The position numbers and the translations under genes were made by a program. Of a stretch of 14,311 bases of DNA, positions 7,431 to 14,311 are shown in pieces; positions within the stretch are counted from its first letter, which is position 1; each line of letters begins with the position of its first letter. Origin of the DNA: CAYRVF01 sp964427535 (GTDB taxonomy: Bacteria > Chloroflexota > Ktedonobacteria > Ktedonobacterales > JADMIN01); contig CAYRVF010000128.1 of assembly GCA_964427535.1 (NCBI GenBank), forward strand, positions 1 through 14,311. Reading direction: 5' to 3'. The notes under the pieces were generated by a model. The model searched no databases. It saw only the letters and a program-made list of their open reading frames with translations, and had not been told where the DNA came from.

Positions 7431-7458
7431 CGAGATGTGCTACTCGAGATGTGCTACT
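7431..7458. repeat. 14-bp perfect tandem duplication
   Basis: CGAGATGTGCTACT is present twice head-to-tail (7431-7444 and 7445-7458) in the intergenic region between the phosphatase and the kaiC-like gene. It lies outside any convincing gene. Confidence 0.85.
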
Positions 7459-7525
7459 CGTGAGGGGCACGTGTGCGCTCGGCATCATGAGCATGAGTTG
7501 GCGCCTCGGATTTCCCTTACACACT

Positions 7526-7547
7526 TCCTGTATCTGTCCTGTATCTG
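7526..7547. repeat. 11-bp perfect tandem duplication upstream of the kaiC-like gene
   Basis: TCCTGTATCTG is present twice head-to-tail (7526-7536 and 7537-7547), ending 30 nt before the kaiC-like start codon, in the area where its promoter or a regulator site would be expected. Confidence 0.85.
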
Positions 7548-7577
7548 TTACTCGCTGACTGAGAAGGTGGCAGGGAT

Positions 7578-9185
7578 ATGAGCGAGCGACACAGGCAGAT
7601 TCCTGGTGAGACGCGTCCTCCACATGACGTCACGGGTGTGCCCGCGCTGGACGCAATCCTTGGCGGCGGCTTGCCACGTGGCGCGCTGGCCATCCTCATG
7701 GGACCTCCAGGGAGCGGTAAGACGGTCCTCGCCAGCCAGCTGGCATTCTCTGCCGCGCGTGCCGGGCGACGAGCCATCCTCGCTACCGCTCTCTCGGAGC
7801 CACCAGGCAAGCTGATGGACCACCTCCGTGGCTTCAGCTTCTTCGATGCTACCCTGCTTGGCGATGCAGTACAGGTGTATAGTCTGCAACGTTCGCTGGA
7901 CGAAGGGCTCGGTGTTGTGACCGACGAGCTCGTCAGTATCACGCGCCGGGCCAATGCGAGCCTCCTCATTCTGGACGGATACAGCGGACTGCGCGGCGTC
8001 GACGCCGATCCGCAAGAGGCCCGCCAGTTCCTCTACCGTCTGGCAGGCATGCTCGGCACGCTCGGTGTAACGGTCGTCGTAACCAACGAGGCGCAGCCGC
8101 ACGATCCAGCGACCTTCCCTGAGGCGACGACCGCCGATGTGATCATTGGCCTTACATTTGCGCTCGTAAATGGCCGTCATCACCGTGGACTCGAGATCAT
8201 CAAAATGCGCGGCGCGGCGCAGCTTCCCGGCCTCCACGGCTTCACGCTCGGCCCCTCAGGAATAACTGTCTACCCGCGACTCGAGTCACGCGTGATGGCG
8301 AGCGCCGGTGACGCGGACGCGCGGCGGGAGCCCGGCATCGAAGAGCCTGTTGAAGAATTACCTCCGTCCGGACCCGCGACCGCGGCAGCCAAGCGTGCCG
8401 CCTTCGGCTTGCCAGAGCTCGATGCTCTCCTTGACGGGGGCCTCACCCATGGAACCTGCACCGTTCTCGACGGGAGCATGGGCACCGGCAAGACCTTGTT
8501 GGCGCTACACTTCGCGCTTGCGGGCGCGCATGCGGGCGAGTCGGTTGTCTACATGAGCTTCCGCGAGAACGCGCGGCAACTGGCGCAGAAGGCGGACGCA
8601 TTCGCGTTGGGGCCTAAACTCCGCACGGCGCTCGCGCCGCAAGGCAGGCTGCGGCTGTTGCGATGGGATCCCGTGCAACTCAACTCCGATATCATTGCCG
8701 ATCGGCTGCTGAAGGCGCTTGATGAGACAGGTGCGCGCCGCCTGGTGGTGGATAGCGTCATCGAGCTGGAACGTGCCGTCATCGAGGGCGGCGACCTCGA
8801 CCGTGTGGCTGGGTATATGGCCGCGCTCGTGAAAGCGGTGCGCCAGCGCAACATCTCGGCGCTTTTCGTGCGTGAGATTCCGCGGGTACTCGGTCAGGAA
8901 GCTGAGTTCGTTGCCGACGAGCTCTCAGTTCTGTCGGAGAACGTACTGCTTCAACAGCAGGTCGCCTATGAGTCTAAGCTGCACCGCGTGTTCTCGGTCA
9001 TCAAGATGCGGTTCTCCGCCCACGATGTGGCGCTACGTGAGTTCACTATCGCACCACCCGCTGGCATTCGGGTGCTGACGCCTGCCGAGACGGGCACGGG
9101 CGTACTGGCTGGCATCGCGCGTCACCAGGGGCAGGCTGAGACAGCAGCGGATGCCCCCGCACCGCCGGATGAGGCCGCGCCATGA
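7578..9185 (+). CDS. KaiC-like protein with two RecA-type ATPase domains
   Basis: This 535-residue protein has two KaiC-type P-loop domains in tandem. Domain 1 (about 18-235) has Walker A GPPGSGKT (42-49) and Walker B LLILDG (129-134). Domain 2 (about 275-500) has Walker A GSMGTGKT (299-306) and Walker B D392 (LVVDS). The length and C-terminal block (LHRVFSVIKMRFSAHDVALREF) align with cyanobacterial KaiC. The double glutamate after the second beta strand of KaiC is reduced to a single E in each domain (ALSEP, SFRE). In the region of the KaiC phosphosites, an S is present where S431 would fall (S450) but V where T432 would fall. No KaiA or KaiB gene is in the window. The ATG has AAGG/AGGG upstream. 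The stop overlaps the response-regulator start. It is likely a signalling ATPase; a timing role is not shown. Confidence 0.9.
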   Translation: MSERHRQIPGETRPPHDVTGVPALDAILGGGLPRGALAILMGPPGSGKTVLASQLAFSAARAGRRAILATALSEPPGKLMDHLRGFSFFDATLLGDAVQVYSLQRSLDEGLGVVTDELVSITRRANASLLILDGYSGLRGVDADPQEARQFLYRLAGMLGTLGVTVVVTNEAQPHDPATFPEATTADVIIGLTFALVNGRHHRGLEIIKMRGAAQLPGLHGFTLGPSGITVYPRLESRVMASAGDADARREPGIEEPVEELPPSGPATAAAKRAAFGLPELDALLDGGLTHGTCTVLDGSMGTGKTLLALHFALAGAHAGESVVYMSFRENARQLAQKADAFALGPKLRTALAPQGRLRLLRWDPVQLNSDIIADRLLKALDETGARRLVVDSVIELERAVIEGGDLDRVAGYMAALVKAVRQRNISALFVREIPRVLGQEAEFVADELSVLSENVLLQQQVAYESKLHRVFSVIKMRFSAHDVALREFTIAPPAGIRVLTPAETGTGVLAGIARHQGQAETAADAPAPPDEAAP

Positions 9186-9727
9186 GTGACTGGCCGCGTC
9201 GGGAATACAACCGTGACGTGTTCGACGAGGGGTTGCGAACATCTCACACCACGCCCGATGAACAGTTTACGCCCGGGTCTTCTGAGGGGGATGAAAATAC
9301 CGCGCTGCATGACTGGCCTAGCTCACCTCCGGATCCATCCAACGTGCGCGTGGTCCTCATCGCGGAAGATGAAGAGCCGATTGCCGAAGCCATTGCCCTG
9401 CTCCTTGAAGACGAGGGATATCGGCCGTTCTGGGTGACGAACGGCAAGGAAGCGCTCGAAGCCGCCCGCTCGCGATGGCCGGACCTGGTCCTCACTGATC
9501 TGATGATGCCACGGATGAGCGGCACGGAGTTGATCGCCGCCCTGCGCGCCCGTGCGGTAGCGGAAAGCCGTCCGATGCCACCGGTGGTGATGATGACCGC
9601 AGGCACGAGCCCTGGACAACGCAGGATGGCAGAATTGAAGGAAGCGGGCATTGACGCGGTGGTCACCAAGCCCTTCGACATCAATACCCTCATAATGTTG
9701 GTGACACGACTGATGGGGCAGCGGTAG
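9182..9727 (+). CDS. Single-domain response regulator (CheY-like receiver) coupled to the KaiC-like protein
   Basis: This 181-residue protein has a polar, probably disordered N-terminal extension (1-53) followed by one receiver domain. The acidic pocket is E62-D63-E64 (IAEDEE), the phospho-acceptor is D106 (VLTDLMMP), the switch threonine is T139 (VVMMTA) and the conserved lysine is K163 (VTKPFD). No output domain follows, so it probably acts by protein-protein contact. The start codon overlaps the kaiC-like stop (ATGA, 9182-9185), which implies translational coupling and a shared pathway. No histidine kinase is in the window, so the phosphodonor is unknown. The frame's ATG is the only start that gives the overlap; a later start would trim the extension but leave the receiver intact. 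Confidence 0.92.
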   Translation: MSDWPRREYNRDVFDEGLRTSHTTPDEQFTPGSSEGDENTALHDWPSSPPDPSNVRVVLIAEDEEPIAEAIALLLEDEGYRPFWVTNGKEALEAARSRWPDLVLTDLMMPRMSGTELIAALRARAVAESRPMPPVVMMTAGTSPGQRRMAELKEAGIDAVVTKPFDINTLIMLVTRLMGQR

Positions 9728-9885
9728 AGCGCTGCCAGGAGGCTGGTGGCACAGACACGTCTGCACATTACGAACTGGATGTGTATTGGCCAGGTGCTAC
9801 AACATGACGTTGGCGTCTTTTCGACGATCGTGGCACGCCTGTGCCTGGGGAATCAGTGGCTGCTGCGGCCATGCACAGCTATGCT

Positions 9886-10149
9886 CTACGCCTCTGTCGC
9901 GGCGATCCGCGCGATAGGGGTGCCGACGGGAACACTCTCGCCCTCTTGCACCAGGATTTCGGCGATCGTGCCGGTGTAGGGCGACTCGATCTCCATGTTG
10001 ACCTTCTCAGTTTGCAGCTCCGCGATCACGTCGCCGCGCGCGATCTGGTCGCCCGCCTGCTTCATCCACGCGGCGACCATGACATCGCCCACATCTTCGC
10101 CGACCTCTGGCATCGGCACGTCTCGTATATTGCTCTGCTCGGTGCTCAC
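9886..10149 (-). CDS. Stand-alone lipoyl-domain protein
   Basis: This 87-residue protein consists of a single biotinyl/lipoyl-type domain. It opens PMPEVGEDVGDVMVAAW, continues GDQIARGDVIAELQTEKVNM and closes SPYTGTIAEILVQEGESVPVG, the usual two-sheet lipoyl fold. The modified lysine would be K49 in QTEKVNMEI; the TEKV context fits lipoate rather than biotin, which normally sits in MKM. There is no catalytic acyltransferase or E3-binding domain, so it is not a complete E2 subunit. The start is GTG at 10149, with AAGGAG 8 nt upstream; the longer upstream frame runs through intergenic DNA and into the neighbouring gene's 3' end. It follows the gamma-glutamyltransferase gene by 76 nt on the same strand. 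Partners are not in the window. Confidence 0.85.
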   Translation of the reverse strand: MSTEQSNIRDVPMPEVGEDVGDVMVAAWMKQAGDQIARGDVIAELQTEKVNMEIESPYTGTIAEILVQEGESVPVGTPIARIAATEA

Positions 10150-10225
10150 GCGTATCACTCCTTCATGGTCTCTCACGGCTAAGTCTAGCGACTTTAGTTC
10201 GGCACAATTCCATCTACTCGCGACG

Positions 10226-11824
10226 TTACCAACCGATGGCCGCACTTTCGGCGCGCGGGTCGGCGCCGCCAGCGAGCACGCCGTTCGGCTCCAGCACGAT
10301 GCCCTGCGCGTAGCCCATGCGCGAGTCGAACGCGCCTGCCTCGGCGAGCGTGTGGCCCCGCGCGAGAAGCCCTGCGCGTGTCTCCTCTGGAAAGCGGCTC
10401 TCCAGCAGCAGCACCTCGTCGCCGTCCGGCCCTTCCTGGGCATGCACCCAGCGTGGCATCTCAATCGCCGCCTGGATGTTCAGACCGTAGCGGGCGAGAG
10501 CGGTGTAGACCTGCAGATGCGTCTGCGCCTGCCCGTCGCCGCCCATCGCGCCGAAGATCACGGCAGGCTTGCCGTCGTGCATGGCGAGCGAGGGAATGAG
10601 CGTATGCAGCGTGCGCTTGCCAGGGCCGAGCACGTTCGCCGCCTCGGGGTCGAGCGAGAAGTACGCGCCGCGATTCTGCAGTACGATGCCCGTGCCGTCC
10701 ACGACGAGCCCGCTGCCGAAGCCCATGTAGTTGCTCTGAATGAGTGAGACCGCGTTGCCCTCGCCATCCGCCGCGCACATGTAGACCGTGTCGCCGGAGA
10801 AGCTGCCAGGTGCGACCGACCGCGCCGCCGTGGCCGGCTCGATCAGCGCGCGGCGGGCGGCGAGATACTTCGGGTCGATCAGTCGCTCGGGCGCGACGCG
10901 CATGTGGCCGGGGTCAGTGAGGAACGCGGCGCGGTCGGCGAAGGCGAGCTTCTTGGCCTCCACCCCGAGATGCACCGTCTCGGCGGAGAGTGGTACGTCG
11001 CCGAGCGTCAGCCCGTCCGTCATGCCAAGCATTTGCAGCGCGGTGATGCCTTGTGTGTTCGGCGGCAGCTCATAAACGTCCAGGTCTGCGAAGCGCACGG
11101 AGAGCGGCGTCACCCACTCGCCAGTGTGGGCCGCGAGATCGTCCTGTGTGATCAGGCCGCCCTCGCGCTCGAAAAACGCGCCGATCTGCTCGGCGAGCGC
11201 GCCGCGGTAGAAGGCGTCGCGTCCGCCCGAGGCCAGCGTGCGGAAGGTGCGCGCGAGCGTCGGGAAGCGCACGATCGAGCCAACCGGCGGCACGCTGCCT
11301 GCGGGCAGAAAGTGCTCATGCCACGACCGGTGGGCGTGCTCCTGAGCGCGCATGCGTTTGAGCGCGCGGTGGAGGTCAGGCCCGAGCGGGAAGCCGTTCT
11401 CGGCGTAGTCGATGGCCGGAGCGAGCGCGCGCGCCAGCCCGAGCCGTCCGAAGCGCTCCGCCGCCATTGCCCAACCATCGGCGCAGCCAGGAACCGTCAC
11501 CGAGTGGACGCCGTAGCGTGGCATGCTCGTGTGGCCCAGCGACTGATAGCGCTCAACTGTCGCCGCACGGGCCGACCTGCCGCTTCCGTTGAGCCCGTGG
11601 AGCTGGCCGCTGGCCGCGTCGTAGAGCAGGAAGAAGACATCGCCACCCAGGCCGCAGACGAAGGGATACACCACCTGGAGCATCGCGCTGGTCGCTATCG
11701 CCGCATCCACGGCGTTGCCGCCCGCCTTCAGAATATCCACACCCGCCTGCGCGGCCAGATAGTGGGGCGCCGCGACGAGGCCGTGGGTAGCGAGCGTGGC
11801 GGGGCGATGCTGGAGCTGCTCCAT
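10226..11824 (-). CDS. ggt: Gamma-glutamyltransferase family Ntn-hydrolase
   Basis: This 532-residue protein is a gamma-glutamyltransferase-family N-terminal-nucleophile hydrolase, which normally cleaves itself into large and small subunits and transfers or hydrolyses gamma-glutamyl groups. The predicted cleavage site is before T346 (SGDTVYMCAADGEGNAVSLI), and the small subunit would be about 187 residues. An NGSGRSA motif early in the protein resembles the substrate-carboxylate arginine region, and GGNAVDAAIA and GLGGD are family blocks. No signal peptide is seen: the N-terminus is MEQLQHRPATLATHG, so the enzyme is probably cytoplasmic, unlike many secreted GGTs. ATG at 11824 is chosen for its AAGGAGG site 10 nt upstream; an in-frame start 18 codons earlier lacks one. 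The true substrate (glutathione, other gamma-glutamyl peptides or a cephalosporin-acylase-like activity) cannot be told. Confidence 0.9.
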   Translation of the reverse strand: MEQLQHRPATLATHGLVAAPHYLAAQAGVDILKAGGNAVDAAIATSAMLQVVYPFVCGLGGDVFFLLYDAASGQLHGLNGSGRSARAATVERYQSLGHTSMPRYGVHSVTVPGCADGWAMAAERFGRLGLARALAPAIDYAENGFPLGPDLHRALKRMRAQEHAHRSWHEHFLPAGSVPPVGSIVRFPTLARTFRTLASGGRDAFYRGALAEQIGAFFEREGGLITQDDLAAHTGEWVTPLSVRFADLDVYELPPNTQGITALQMLGMTDGLTLGDVPLSAETVHLGVEAKKLAFADRAAFLTDPGHMRVAPERLIDPKYLAARRALIEPATAARSVAPGSFSGDTVYMCAADGEGNAVSLIQSNYMGFGSGLVVDGTGIVLQNRGAYFSLDPEAANVLGPGKRTLHTLIPSLAMHDGKPAVIFGAMGGDGQAQTHLQVYTALARYGLNIQAAIEMPRWVHAQEGPDGDEVLLLESRFPEETRAGLLARGHTLAEAGAFDSRMGYAQGIVLEPNGVLAGGADPRAESAAIGW

Positions 11825-11933
11825 AGCGAGTGTGCCTCCTTCGATGCGAACGCGATACAACGGAGACGGCTGGCGCATACGCGTCCAGAACCCTCCGTAT
11901 TGTGCGGCGATGAGCAGAGTGTCTCTCTCGCAA

Positions 11934-11949
11934 CGAGACAGACGTCTCG
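11934..11949. promoter_or_regulatory. Inverted repeat upstream of the gamma-glutamyltransferase gene (possible operator)
   Basis: CGAGAC and GTCTCG flank a 4-nt spacer (11934-11949), about 110 nt upstream of the ggt start and just downstream of the small membrane protein gene. It has the shape of a small operator or stem, but no matching promoter was identified. Confidence 0.25.
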
Positions 11950-11962
11950 ATCATACTACCTA

Positions 11963-12211
11963 CTACCTATGTGTCGCGAGTGTGGCAAGTACGACACAAG
12001 CCGTCAGCGCTACTCCGGCGAGCAGCAGCATCAGCACCATACGCACGTACACGCTGGTTTGTGACATGCCAGGTCGCCAGCCACGCGGATAGCTGAACGG
12101 TGGCCAGTAGCTCTGTCCGAAATAGTTGGGTTGCGGAAGCTGCAGGTGCGGAGGGCGCGCATACCGACTGCCACGGTGCGCTCGCGGCGGCCGTGGACGC
12201 CTACGTGCCAC
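11963..12211 (-). CDS. Small proline-rich single-pass membrane protein, function unknown
   Basis: I do not recognise this 82-residue protein. The first 15 residues are rich in Arg and Pro, residues about 20-48 are rich in Pro, Tyr, Phe and Trp (QLPQPNYFGQSYWPPFSYPR), and one hydrophobic helix (about 57-77, MVLMLLLAGVALTACVVLA) ends the protein close to a short THR tail. The start is GTG at 12211, supported by GAAGGGAG 7 nt upstream. A longer frame starting at 12262 would begin inside the C/G-rich repeat and has weaker support. A C-terminal tail-anchored topology is plausible. It lies 138 nt upstream of the gamma-glutamyltransferase gene on the same strand; co-transcription is possible but unproven. 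Confidence 0.6.
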   Translation of the reverse strand: MARRRPRPPRAHRGSRYARPPHLQLPQPNYFGQSYWPPFSYPRGWRPGMSQTSVYVRMVLMLLLAGVALTACVVLATLATHR

Positions 12212-12255
12212 TGGTGTGCTCCCTTCTGTGCGGGCGAGCGTGCGGCTGCTGCGGA

Positions 12256-12500
12256 ACCTCACCCCCTACCTCGTATGAGCGCTCGTGGCGGAGGGCAAGA
12301 GGGCATTGCTCCCTGCACGAGGGGCCTTACCCCTGGCCCCTCTTCCCAGACGGAGAGGGAAGCTCGTCAGGCGAGCATGGTGCCCGACGATACCGAACGT
12401 CTACTTGCCCGAAGGCAGTAAACGCCCATGCGACGACCTCTCCCCTCCAAGCGGAGGGGGTAGGGGGAGAGGTTCTGGCCCTGCGTCTCGCAAGGGGAAG
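12256..12500. repeat. Cluster of C/G-rich inverted-repeat fragments upstream of the ABC-F gene
   Basis: The stretch 12212-12608 holds no convincing gene. Within it are ACCTCACCCCCT (12256-12267, inverse of the copy at 1061-1072), a CCTCTTCCC/GAGAGGGAAG segment (about 12338-12362), and a strong inverted repeat with ACCTCTCCCC (12436-12445) facing GGGGAGAGGT (12464-12473). The last contains a nested CCCCTCC/GGAGGGG hairpin (12442-12459). CAAGGGGAAG follows at 12491-12500. They look like degenerate pieces of one dispersed repeat family that is also present at 956-1080. Confidence 0.6.
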
Positions 12501-12569
12501 TAGGCCAGCAGGATGAGGCCTTCCACCAGCGTACACTAAGGAGGGGAATTCTGCCTGCCCTTTTCTTGC

Positions 12570-12598
12570 TTGCGGGCGCCTCTGGTGTCGCGTACACT
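12570..12598 (+). promoter_or_regulatory. Candidate promoter of the ABC-F gene
   Basis: TTGCGG (12570-12575) and TACACT (12593-12598) are separated by exactly 17 nt. Transcription would start near 12605, only about 4 nt before the ATG, so the mRNA would be nearly leaderless; no Shine-Dalgarno sequence precedes the ATG. GCGTACACT, which includes this -10, is also present 61 bp upstream (12529-12537). Confidence 0.5.
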
Positions 12599-12608
12599 GA
12601 GAGTAACT

Positions 12609-14311
<1,703 letters not shown>

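Noticed and set aside
7400..7550. CRISPR array
   Set aside because: The repeats are directly adjacent duplications with no spacers, and there is no cas gene in the window.
9728..9885. Terminator between the response regulator and lipoyl genes
   Set aside because: CAGAC-AC-GTCTG near 9753 has too short a loop, and no stem with a T-run was found on either strand.
10904..12064. 386-residue open frame on the plus strand
   Set aside because: It is antisense to the gamma-glutamyltransferase gene and the small membrane protein gene; no ribosome binding site or recognisable domain.

Overview
The window is GC-rich, densely coding bacterial DNA. It most resembles Chloroflexota (Ktedonobacteria/Thermomicrobia-like), although this is inferred from gene content and not from any marker comparison. 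The clues are a Ycf45/SpoIIIAA-type R3H protein, an archaeal/Rickettsia-type valyl-tRNA synthetase under T-box control, a double-domain KaiC-like ATPase paired with a receiver protein, and families of C/G-rich inverted repeats between genes.

Layout from left to right. The 3' part of an R3H-domain nucleic-acid-binding protein gene runs in from the left edge and ends at 949, followed by a C/G-rich repeat cluster (956-1080). On the minus strand, valS (1101-3554) has a leader of about 420 nt with a sigma70-type promoter (3982-4011), a T-box riboswitch and an intrinsic terminator. A largely empty stretch (4012-4486) precedes a small zinc-binding protein (4487-4765). After a further gap comes a two-gene unit: an unrecognised acidic protein (5070-5561) and an M55 D-aminopeptidase (5579-6391), closed by a strong terminator (6435-6470). 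A histidine-phosphatase gene (minus, 6536-7297) is divergent from a kaiC-like gene (7578-9185). The intergenic region between them carries three short tandem duplications. The kaiC-like gene overlaps a single-domain response regulator (9182-9727) by 4 nt.

A minus-strand group follows: a stand-alone lipoyl-domain protein (9886-10149), a gamma-glutamyltransferase (10226-11824) and a small proline-rich single-TM protein (11963-12211). A second C/G-rich repeat cluster (12256-12500) precedes a plus-strand ABC-F ATPase gene (12609 to the right edge), whose best promoter would give an almost leaderless mRNA.

How the genes work together. valS is the clearest regulated unit: uncharged tRNA read by the T-box should control synthetase supply. 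The kaiC-like/response-regulator pair looks like one translationally coupled signalling module. The M55 aminopeptidase and the gamma-glutamyltransferase both point to peptide or amino-acid salvage, but they are in separate transcription units. No mobile element, CRISPR array, tRNA or rRNA was seen.
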